A stretch of 64,000 nucleotides of DNA from Flavobacteriales bacterium (GTDB lineage: Bacteria; Bacteroidota; Bacteroidia; UBA10329). Every line of letters begins with the position of its first letter. Positions within the stretch are counted from its first letter, which is position 1. The position numbers and the translations under genes were made by a program. The notes under the pieces are model-generated. The model saw nothing but the letters and a program-made list of their open reading frames with translations, searched no databases and was not told the DNA's origin. Positions 8,231-15,469 of this stretch are shown piece by piece. The DNA is taken from the NCBI GenBank assembly GCA_016124845.1, contig WGMW01000008.1:62001-126000 (forward strand). Reading direction: 5' to 3'.

Positions 8231-9451
8231 TTATTCTATTCGTATTCTATTCCAATCAAAGTTCTTTATGATCGGTGATGGTATGGTAGACCACCTTTCC
8301 TTCAACATCCATTCATCCAACACAACAGTAAATGCCAATATGGAATGATAAGTGCTAATTGGATGCCCGTCTAATCCACATATTACTGAAAGATAATACC
8401 TCCCCGTATTCAGGAAATTACCTGGAATGATTGTCGTCTCTTCGTATTTGCCCCTTGGCATTTCCGCCACGCGCATTTTCCTATCGAACAATGGAGAAGA
8501 GGCCATAAACATTACATCGTTCAGATCGAACAATTTCCAAATAAAAGTAAGCCTCCCTCTATCCAATAATTTTGTGTAGTTAATTTTTATAACTATCTCA
8601 TTACTATGAAGAAACTCAGTACTGGATGAACTACCGTTTTTTAGAAGTTGCAAATCATCGATTGAAAAATATTCATTGACCTGAGGAACCAACGGAGCAC
8701 TATTTTCAATCTTTTGGCCAGGCCTGACAACTATCCAACTATTGTCAATCAACTTTGGTTGATTGGGATAACTGGAAAGATATGAAAGAATCACATTTCG
8801 AATATTGAAACTGTCCATTTTCACTTCCTTGTCCAAATAGATAACCCGATCGCAGAAATTTTCAATATCATTGAGATTATGACTGACCAATACTACTGTT
8901 TTACTCCTGTTTCGGTACTCTGCCATACGGTCAAGTGACCTCCTTTTAAAGGATGCGTCCCCCACGCTAAGCACCTCATCAAGCAAAAGAATATCTGTTT
9001 CCAGCTGCATGTAGATAGAGAAGGCCAATCTCAGATACATGCCGCTACTGTAGTGTTTTACAGGTTTGCTCATGTGTTCACCCAGTTGGCTGAACTCCAT
9101 AATCTCTGAAACTCCTCGTTCTATTTCCTTCCTTGACTTGCCCATCAACTGTCCAGCGAAAAAGATATTCTCAAACCCTGTCAGGTCAGGATGAAGCCCC
9201 ATGCCAATTTCCAAAATAGAAGAAACGCTTCCATTCAGAATCACACTTCCCGAATCGGGTCTTAAAACTCCCGAAAGTATTTTGAAAAGGGTGCTTTTTC
9301 CAGCACCATTAGGTCCTATTATCCCAACATTCTCACCTTTCCTGATCGTAAAACTGACCGATTTAAACACAGTCGTACCTCCGAAACACTTGGAAAGGTC
9401 AACCGCTTCAATGGCCACTGTAGCATCATCATTGTTCGTATTCGTATGCAT
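8231..9451 (-). CDS. wzt: ABC transporter ATP-binding protein, O-antigen/polysaccharide export type (Wzt-like)
   Basis: The N-terminal ~240 residues form an ABC ATPase with Walker A GPNGAGKST (46-54), signature YSSGM (134-138), Walker B ILLLDE (154-159) and switch H191. The SSGM signature, the DEVLSVGD segment and the C-terminal extension of ~150 residues (about 255-406) are typical of Wzt/TagH ATPases, in which the extension folds as a beta-sandwich that can recognise the modified end of the exported glycan. It would energise flipping of a lipid-linked polymer through the inner membrane with the Wzm permease. Unusually, its permease partner is about 9 kb away (18258-19070). The upstream region is divergent with the FISUMP lipoprotein gene. 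Confidence 0.93.
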   Translation of the reverse strand: MHTNTNNDDATVAIEAVDLSKCFGGTTVFKSVSFTIRKGENVGIIGPNGAGKSTLFKILSGVLRPDSGSVILNGSVSSILEIGMGLHPDLTGFENIFFAGQLMGKSRKEIERGVSEIMEFSQLGEHMSKPVKHYSSGMYLRLAFSIYMQLETDILLLDEVLSVGDASFKRRSLDRMAEYRNRSKTVVLVSHNLNDIENFCDRVIYLDKEVKMDSFNIRNVILSYLSSYPNQPKLIDNSWIVVRPGQKIENSAPLVPQVNEYFSIDDLQLLKNGSSSSTEFLHSNEIVIKINYTKLLDRGRLTFIWKLFDLNDVMFMASSPLFDRKMRVAEMPRGKYEETTIIPGNFLNTGRYYLSVICGLDGHPISTYHSILAFTVVLDEWMLKERWSTIPSPIIKNFDWNRIRIE

Positions 9452-9766
9452 GAATGCTTGAACCTGTCACCAGTTTGCTTATTCGGAAAAACCATCGCAA
9501 TATCGCCAAATATTGTAGCCAAACAAAAGCGTTGAACCTATCTCTATCGAACGCTAGTCATCGCAAAAGTCGTTGTATCGCAACTTAACAAATACCAAAG
9601 TGCTTTCGGGAACGTGATCATTGAACTCAACCTGATCAGCTGTCATCAAGTAACCGGGTGCATGCAGCGAAGTTGAAGATACACGAACCAAGGCAGGAAG
9701 AATTTATCGATTTGCCAAACTGGTCAAAGTGGCTACATTTGAGCAGATTAATCAACCTTGAACTTT
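9452..9766. other. Divergent intergenic region between wzt and FISUMP lipoprotein gene
   Basis: About 315 bases carry the leader of wzt on the minus strand and of the lipoprotein gene on the plus strand. A strong plus-strand promoter candidate is listed separately at 9711-9741. For the minus strand I find only weak TTTG and TATTTG-like words and cannot assign a promoter. Confidence 0.55.
9711..9741 (+). promoter_or_regulatory. Bacteroidota sigma-ABfr-type promoter for the FISUMP lipoprotein gene
   Basis: TTTG at 9711-9714 and TACATTTG at 9734-9741 are separated by exactly 19 bases, matching the Bacteroidota primary sigma factor consensus TTTG-N19/20-TAnnTTTG. A transcription start near 9748 would leave a leader of about 19 bases before the ATG at 9767. 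Confidence 0.7.
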
Positions 9767-10447
9767 ATGAAAACTCCTATCACCTCATGTCTGATTCTGG
9801 CGGTCATTTTTTCTTCTTGCAATGAACATTCTATGAACAATGGGTCAGATCAGTCGGCCGCAAATGTTGATTCCACGTTAAAGGATTCCCTCTTGGATTT
9901 TGAATTCTCTGCTGCACCAGACCTTGTTGATGAACGTGATGGTCGAACTTATAAGACAGTGAAAATCGGAAATCAAGTTTGGATGGCTGAAAATCTTCGA
10001 TATAATGTTGGAGAAGGAAGCTACTGCTATGACGATAAAGAAGAAAATTGCGAAGAATATGGTCGACTGTATACATGGGCTACTGCAATGGGTGGTAATG
10101 CTAAAGAAGGCAGTCAGGGCGTCTGTCCTCACGGCTGGCATATACCAAGCAACCAAGATTGGGATATTCTAATTGCAACGGTAGGTGGTGAAACAGCAGG
10201 TAATCTCTTTAAGACGGGTGGCAAATTAGGATTCAATGGTGATCTTACCGGGGGAAGAATGGCTCTGCCTGATGGGGATCACAAATATATCAAGGAGGGA
10301 ACGGACGTTTGCTTTTGGAGTTCTGAGTCTGACAGCTCCGGTGCGTTCGATAGAAACTTGAGTAATCGAGATGATATTATCTCAAAACGACATTATCCCA
10401 AAAACTATGGCTTCTGTGTTCGATGTATACAAGATAAGGAACTTTAG
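9767..10447 (+). CDS. FISUMP-domain lipoprotein
   Basis: I chose ATG 9767 over an upstream in-frame TTG at 9758 because it gives a compact lipoprotein signal: MKT start, hydrophobic core, lipobox IFSSC with Cys18. After a Ser/Asp-rich spacer comes a Fibrobacter-succinogenes major paralogous (FISUMP) domain from about residue 62 to the end: DGRTYKTVKIGNQVWMAENL, a YGRLYTW segment, CPHGWHIPSNQDW and the closing GFCVRC. Such domains are common in secreted or surface Bacteroidota proteins; function is generally unknown. The gene is inserted between two operons of the glycan locus but has its own promoter. Its end overlaps the start of the next lipoprotein gene by about 41 bases. Confidence 0.85.
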   Translation: MKTPITSCLILAVIFSSCNEHSMNNGSDQSAANVDSTLKDSLLDFEFSAAPDLVDERDGRTYKTVKIGNQVWMAENLRYNVGEGSYCYDDKEENCEEYGRLYTWATAMGGNAKEGSQGVCPHGWHIPSNQDWDILIATVGGETAGNLFKTGGKLGFNGDLTGGRMALPDGDHKYIKEGTDVCFWSSESDSSGAFDRNLSNRDDIISKRHYPKNYGFCVRCIQDKEL

Positions 10448-10826
10448 CCTTTTTTGGGTATTTCTCGCTCTGTTATTTACAATTGGCTGTACAAAAAACA
10501 GTGAACAAAAGAAAGAAACTACAGTTCATAAGTTTTTTGTGGCCAGATACTCGATAAACAGGGTGAAACTGGATCGCATCTATTGTCAAAAGTTGGAAAA
10601 ACATGGCTTCTACTTTGATAGTTTGAACTCCGAAAATCTACTTCTGTATGCTGGTCCATTGAATGATTCTACCGGAATGGCCGTTTACAAGGCTGAAAAG
10701 GCCGAAACAGTTGAAGAATGGATTCAAAAAGATCCTGCGGTAATTGAACAATTGCTGTTTTACACCTTGCAACCCTGGGACGTGGTCATAGGTCGCACTC
10801 AACTTCTTAAAACACATAAAAACTGA
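10407..10826 (+). CDS. YciI-like domain lipoprotein
   Basis: The ATG at 10407 gives a 139-residue protein with a lipoprotein signal (KIRNFSLFWVFLALLF then TIGC, Cys near position 28); the longer start at 10371 would put 12 extra residues ahead and deepen the overlap with the upstream gene. The mature part is YciI-like (dimeric alpha-beta barrel): ARYSINRVKLD opening strand, YAGPLNDSTGMAVY strand pair, an AETVEEWIQKDPAV helix and a final LQPWDVVIGR strand. YciI proteins usually have a catalytic or binding His-Asp pair; function here is unknown. The gene overlaps the FISUMP gene, suggesting both lipoproteins are made from one mRNA. Confidence 0.78.
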   Translation: MASVFDVYKIRNFSLFWVFLALLFTIGCTKNSEQKKETTVHKFFVARYSINRVKLDRIYCQKLEKHGFYFDSLNSENLLLYAGPLNDSTGMAVYKAEKAETVEEWIQKDPAVIEQLLFYTLQPWDVVIGRTQLLKTHKN

Positions 10827-10896
10827 TGCTGGAATAAATTGTACCCAGCTTCTCGACCTTACTTACGTGAATGAGACAACGTAAGATGTTAGGAAA

Positions 10897-11808
10897 TTAT
10901 AAGTCCTCTTCCTTCTTTCCATGCACTTTCATGTACATGAGGTTCTGAAGAAAATACTTGTCCAGCCCATTACTCAGGTCAAATTCAGGTTTGATGCAGA
11001 ACACCTCGAAAAAATCAACTGGAAACACGTAATCATCCCAACTCTCAATCAAGGCTATTCCGGTCAGCTCCTGAAATTCGTTTGAAATCGTCAGGTTTTC
11101 AAATTCACCTAATGGAAGGTCGATGGTTTTGAATTTGGAAAGAATCCAGCCTTGCTTGCGTAAATGGGCAAGTACCTCATATAGATCAGCAATATTGTAA
11201 CGATACGACTCGTTGATCTTCTTGATCTCGCGCTCGATCTTCGCAGCATGTTCGGGCAACAACGGCTCTCTTCTGAACAGATCCTTGATGTAAAGCAGAC
11301 CTCCATTTTTCAAAACCTTCCAAGCTGAATCGATCGCCTTGTGGTGATACGGAGAGTGACCGAATGATTCAAGAAAGTAAACCACATCGAAACCGTCAGC
11401 CCCGATCACGTTTTTCAGGTCGTGATAATCTCCATTGTAGACAAAAACCTTGTCCTCAACACCAGCATCCTTGATTCGCTTTTTGGCAGCGTCAAACTGT
11501 TCTTTACTGATGGTTACAGCGTGAACTTCCACGCCTGCGTTCTTTGCAAAGTAAATGGCTGGACCACAAACTCCACAACCCGCATCCACCACCTTCATCC
11601 CTTCCTTCAATCCCATAACCTCGATCTGATAATCGAGGAGTTTATCCACGTTATGTGTTCGGAAAGCCTGAATCACATCTCCGTACACCTGAAGGAATTT
11701 ATCGTTGTATGTGTTATAAAAATCACCCACATCCGTAGCAGAATGGGTAGGTCGGTGTCTTTCAACAGCCGTTGATTCCGTCTTCTTCTTGAATAAATTC
11801 TTAAGCAT
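10897..11808 (-). CDS. SAM-dependent class I methyltransferase
   Basis: This 303-residue protein has the Rossmann methyltransferase motif I KVVDAGCGVCGPAIYFA (residues 72-88), followed by motif II near VEVHAVTIS and a central FDVVYFLESFGHS. The pattern resembles small-molecule and lipid methyltransferases of the sterol/cyclopropane type. The N-terminus MLKNLFKKKTES is basic and amphipathic, matching the terminal segments of the neighbouring dioxygenases. It is the last gene of the operon that starts at wzm, four bases after PhyH6. Inference: it methylates the hydroxylated glycan or lipid before export; capping methylation recognised by the Wzt C-domain is known for some O-antigens, but this cannot be shown here. 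Confidence 0.87.
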   Translation of the reverse strand: MLKNLFKKKTESTAVERHRPTHSATDVGDFYNTYNDKFLQVYGDVIQAFRTHNVDKLLDYQIEVMGLKEGMKVVDAGCGVCGPAIYFAKNAGVEVHAVTISKEQFDAAKKRIKDAGVEDKVFVYNGDYHDLKNVIGADGFDVVYFLESFGHSPYHHKAIDSAWKVLKNGGLLYIKDLFRREPLLPEHAAKIEREIKKINESYRYNIADLYEVLAHLRKQGWILSKFKTIDLPLGEFENLTISNEFQELTGIALIESWDDYVFPVDFFEVFCIKPEFDLSNGLDKYFLQNLMYMKVHGKKEEDL

Positions 11809-11812
11809 GCAT

Positions 11813-12703
11813 TCAGTTTAACATCCGTCTGAACCAGTTAACTATCCCTTGTTTCTCCTTCGAAGCAAACTGCTCAGCAGGTCTTTCTTCAATACAGGCC
11901 AAGGTAAAAAACTCTTCATCGTTCAATTGTTGCGGTTTGAAGTCCAATGTTCGAACTTTCCTTAATGTTCCTGGCCCGACCTTGGCTTCGGGAGTATTAT
12001 AAAAATCGTTCTCACCAACATATTCTTCCACTACTCCATCATTATTCCAATAAAATCGCATTTCCGGGTCTTTGGAAATGAGGCTGTGCGTGGCAGCAAT
12101 TCTCACCTTATCCGTTGTGTTAGGTTTTGAAGCGTGCCCCAACGCATGGTCGAAAACAATGGCTTCGCCAGCTTTGAGGTGCACGGGTTTCATGTGTTTC
12201 CAGACCGTGTCGTAAATTTTTCCGAACACGCTATCAATGGAAATATGACGGTAGCCGCGAACATATTCATGGCTCTTCGGAAGCACGTACATGCACCCAT
12301 TTTCCTCAGAAACGTCATCCAGCGGAACCCAAATGGTGAACGAACGGTAGCGTGATTCATCCACAATGCTCCAATCCTGATGCGGCTGGAGCGGTTCAGT
12401 CTGATGTGGCGGTTTTGAAATGAACGTTCCGCCAAGCGTCATTCCATTTTCAATGTGCTCATTGATTGCCCGCTTGAAAATCTGCTGAATGGCATCGCTT
12501 ATCTGATGGATCTGGGCATCATTCTTAAAGTGGGCTGAAACATAAAGCCCCTCCACTTCATCTTGGGAATGATGTTCCCAGAAAAGTTCCTTTAGCTGAT
12601 CAATTTCCTTCATATTGAGAAAAGGCAAGGTGATGTAGCCTTCTTCAAAAAGCCGCTGATTGAGAACAGAATCTCTGAAAATCGGTTCGTGATCGATCAT
12701 CAA
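11813..12703 (-). CDS. PhyH-family Fe(II)/2-oxoglutarate oxygenase, PhyH6
   Basis: This 296-residue protein is a single PhyH domain with H108-Q-D110 (QPHQDWSIVDES), distal H190 (ALGHASKPN) and R201. It is a close paralogue of PhyH7: both share LPKSH then VRGYRH, KAGEA and FYWNNDG followed by an EYVGEN/QYESNV segment. The C-terminus ends in GIVNWFRRMLN, a basic amphipathic segment after a charged linker. Start and stop are tightly packed: ATGA overlap with PhyH7 at 12700-12703 and four bases to the methyltransferase. The enzyme class is firm; substrate unknown. Confidence 0.93.
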   Translation of the reverse strand: MMIDHEPIFRDSVLNQRLFEEGYITLPFLNMKEIDQLKELFWEHHSQDEVEGLYVSAHFKNDAQIHQISDAIQQIFKRAINEHIENGMTLGGTFISKPPHQTEPLQPHQDWSIVDESRYRSFTIWVPLDDVSEENGCMYVLPKSHEYVRGYRHISIDSVFGKIYDTVWKHMKPVHLKAGEAIVFDHALGHASKPNTTDKVRIAATHSLISKDPEMRFYWNNDGVVEEYVGENDFYNTPEAKVGPGTLRKVRTLDFKPQQLNDEEFFTLACIEERPAEQFASKEKQGIVNWFRRMLN

Positions 12704-13647
12704 TTGCCTGAAGTGATTCTGAAATGGATCTCGCGAAGGATGTTCATCGGAGTATAGGTTTGCCAGAATGAACGGCTGTCTATTTCCTGTTCAGGCTGAA
12801 CCAAAACCTCTTCCACAACTGGTTCAGATTTTGGCATTTCCTTTCCAATGAATCGATAGAATTCAGCCTCCTCCACTGTAGGAAAATCATATTCCAACTC
12901 AGCCACTTTTTTCAGACCATTCGGGCCTTCGAAAATGTTCTGCGTCATGAAGAATTCCACATTGCTTTCGTACTGCTCGATGGTTCCATCGTTGTTCCAA
13001 TAGAAGTACATCTGCGCTTCGGCTGGCATTACACCGCTGGCGCAGGCAATACGCTTTTCATCCGTTCTGTTGGCCTTTGAAGCGTGGAGCAATGAGTGGT
13101 CGTATATCAATGCTTCGCCCGCTTTCATGTAAAGGGGCTTCATGTTCTCCCAAACAAGGTCATGCACCTTTCGATAAGCACAATCGATGCTTGAGTGGCG
13201 ATAACCCCGAACCCAATCATGGCTTTTCGGTAGCACCTCAATTGCTCCATTTTCTTCGGTAAGATCAACCAACGGAATCCAAAGGTTGAATGAGCGGAAT
13301 TCGTTCTCATCCACAATGTTCCAATCCTGATGCGGTTGGAGTTTGCTGTCATCATCTTTCGACTTGGAAATGAACGAAGCACCAAGCAAATTGCAGTTAT
13401 TGAATACCTCATCGCAATGCGGTTGCAACACGTTCGAAATGGCCGCGCTCATCTTCTTTCTGAAATCCGAATCTTGGTGATGTGCTGTAGCATAAAAAGG
13501 AGCGTGCTGTTCGGGATGCGCTTCTTCAAAAACCTGTTTCAGCGAAAGAACCTCCTCATCACTCAGAAATGGAATGACCACATAACCCCGTTCGGCCAAC
13601 TGTTTGTCCAGTTGGGAATCCTTCAAATATTGGCGATTCTGTTTCAC
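12700..13647 (-). CDS. PhyH-family Fe(II)/2-oxoglutarate oxygenase with conserved C-terminal tail, PhyH7
   Basis: I prefer the GTG start at 13647, which overlaps the TAG stop of PhyH8 by one base and gives the array-typical opening RQYLKDSQLDKQLAERGYVVIPFL; an ATG at 13707 would add 20 residues read out of frame from the conserved tail of PhyH8. From the GTG the protein has 315 residues. The triad is H-Q-D in QPHQDWNIVDEN, distal His in SLLHASKAN and Arg in EKRIACA. After the domain comes an acidic, proline-containing linker and the tail RSFWQTYTPMNILREI, which recurs in PhyH8 and PhyH9. It is a close paralogue of PhyH6 and translationally coupled on both sides. Confidence 0.92.
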   Translation of the reverse strand: MKQNRQYLKDSQLDKQLAERGYVVIPFLSDEEVLSLKQVFEEAHPEQHAPFYATAHHQDSDFRKKMSAAISNVLQPHCDEVFNNCNLLGASFISKSKDDDSKLQPHQDWNIVDENEFRSFNLWIPLVDLTEENGAIEVLPKSHDWVRGYRHSSIDCAYRKVHDLVWENMKPLYMKAGEALIYDHSLLHASKANRTDEKRIACASGVMPAEAQMYFYWNNDGTIEQYESNVEFFMTQNIFEGPNGLKKVAELEYDFPTVEEAEFYRFIGKEMPKSEPVVEEVLVQPEQEIDSRSFWQTYTPMNILREIHFRITSGN

Positions 13648-15467
13648 TAATTGGTAAGTCTGCTTTTGATCTCGCTCAGAATATTGCCAGGTGTGTAGGT
13701 CTCCCAAAAAGTTCTCGTGTCAACTTCCTCATGAGCTTCTACTGGTACGGACTCCGTTTCCAGAATTTCCTCACCTGCAAACTTGGCCAGCAATCGTTCC
13801 ATTTCCTTTTTATCTGGCTGCGGAAGTTTGTATTCAATGGTCCTGACCTTCTTTCCGTGTTTTGGTGGAAGGAAAATATCGGTGCCAAAATCATCGAACA
13901 TGATCAGGAAATTCTCGTCCATTTCATAAACATCCAATTCAGGTCTGGCAGCCGCTCTATCGTAATAATAGAACATCATTGGAGCACCTTTTGTCTTGAT
14001 GCCCGAAGTAATGGCCTTTCTGATCTTGCCAGAACGGTTCGGTGGCGAGTAATGGATCAGACTCTGATTGAGAATAACAGCCTCGCCAGCCTTCGCATTC
14101 ATCGGAACCAATTTCTCTCTTACGAGGTCATCATTCCCATTGAAAAAGAAATCCAATGTTGGTGCACGATGAACCGGAAAGTTAGAATACTGTGAACCAG
14201 GCAGTACCATCAGCGTACCATTGTTCTCATCCGTATCGCACAGCGGAACCCAACAGTTCAGCGCAACATACTTTTCCTCATCCACAATGGTCCAATCCTG
14301 ATGAAGAACAAGGTCTGAATTCTCAGATGGCATCTTGAACAGGAACGAACCACCGAAAGGTGTGTAATCCTTAAAGATCCGCTCGTAGCTATCGTGAAAA
14401 ACACGTTTGAAATAATCGGAGGCTTTCTGCTTGTATTCTATATCTGGCGAGTAGCTGCCAGAAATAAAACCCTCATTTGGAAGTTCGGGATGAAGTTCAT
14501 CGAACAACTCATCCAACTCTTTGATCTGCGCTTCATTCAGGAATGGAACTTTCACAAAGCCGTTCTCATCAAATTGCTCCTGTAGTTCAGGGTCTTTGAA
14601 AATCTCTGGAACCTTTCGCGGTTTGCCGTAAGCTTTCTCCAGGTCTTCTACCGTAAGTCGCTTAAAATGGTAATCGAATTTGCCGAGGCTCTTCCCGATC
14701 TTCGGACGGTCGTAAATGTTGTCTCCAAACTGCTCGAAATCGGTCATGAAGGATTCGTCCTGTTCAAACAGTTCGATTTTCTCCGAATCTTCTTCCTTGT
14801 TGTAGTAAGCCGTTCTGAACCGTGCATCCTTGTGAGTGAAATAGATGTTGGTCACCACGCGTCTCTCATCAGAAAAATTGGGTGGCGAATAATGAATAAT
14901 ACTCTGATCGAAGATGACCGCTTCGCCCGCTTTGAGGTAAAGTGGCGTCATGAAATCAACGATCTCCTTCGTTACACCCTGATAAATATTCGGCACCGTT
15001 GCTCCACGATAGGTCGGATACATCCGATGGCTTTTTGGCAGCGCGTAAATGGCTCCGTTCGTATCGGTAAGATCCACCAACGGACACCAGATATTTATAC
15101 CCGTGAACTCCGTTTCATCCACCAATGTCATGTCCTGATGCACACACATTTCGCTATCAGGACCTGGATATTTTACAATGAAACTGCCGCAGACCACCTT
15201 CTGATCCTGAAGCACATTGGAAATGGTTCTGTTGCCTATTCTGCGTATTTCCTCATCGGCTTTCTGACGGTAATTCTTGTCTTGCGAGAACGTGCTTGGG
15301 TAGAATCCTTTCTCATCTACTGGATGCAGATCATCGTACAATTTGTTCAGCTCCGCAATCTCTTCTGGTGTGTAGAACTGAACCGTAACATAACCTCTTT
15401 CCTCAAAGGTTTTCTGCATTTCAGGGTCTTTGAAAACCCGCTTCATCTTGTCTGGAAAACTGAACAT
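13647..15467 (-). CDS. Double-domain PhyH oxygenase with conserved C-terminal tail, PhyH8
   Basis: This 606-residue protein is a head-to-tail fusion of two PhyH domains, about twice the usual family length. Domain 1 (about 10-265) has H110-Q-D112, H192 and R203; domain 2 (about 288-545) has H389-Q-D391, H472 and R483, so both look competent for iron and 2-oxoglutarate binding. The linker GKPRKVPEIFKDPELQEQF leads straight into a second array-type opening (NGFVKVPFL). An acidic linker then leads to the C-terminal tail RTFWETYTPGNILSEI. The stop of PhyH9 lies two bases before its ATG. Architecture is the same as PhyH9. Two active sites on one chain suggest two hydroxylations of one substrate or of adjacent repeat units (inference). 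Confidence 0.93.
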   Translation of the reverse strand: MFSFPDKMKRVFKDPEMQKTFEERGYVTVQFYTPEEIAELNKLYDDLHPVDEKGFYPSTFSQDKNYRQKADEEIRRIGNRTISNVLQDQKVVCGSFIVKYPGPDSEMCVHQDMTLVDETEFTGINIWCPLVDLTDTNGAIYALPKSHRMYPTYRGATVPNIYQGVTKEIVDFMTPLYLKAGEAVIFDQSIIHYSPPNFSDERRVVTNIYFTHKDARFRTAYYNKEEDSEKIELFEQDESFMTDFEQFGDNIYDRPKIGKSLGKFDYHFKRLTVEDLEKAYGKPRKVPEIFKDPELQEQFDENGFVKVPFLNEAQIKELDELFDELHPELPNEGFISGSYSPDIEYKQKASDYFKRVFHDSYERIFKDYTPFGGSFLFKMPSENSDLVLHQDWTIVDEEKYVALNCWVPLCDTDENNGTLMVLPGSQYSNFPVHRAPTLDFFFNGNDDLVREKLVPMNAKAGEAVILNQSLIHYSPPNRSGKIRKAITSGIKTKGAPMMFYYYDRAAARPELDVYEMDENFLIMFDDFGTDIFLPPKHGKKVRTIEYKLPQPDKKEMERLLAKFAGEEILETESVPVEAHEEVDTRTFWETYTPGNILSEIKSRLTN

Positions 15468-15469
15468 GG

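Noticed and set aside
13648-13707. Upstream ATG start for PhyH7 at 13707
   Set aside because: The added 20 residues are read out of frame through the conserved tail of PhyH8, while the GTG at 13647 gives the array-typical opening and a stop-start overlap.
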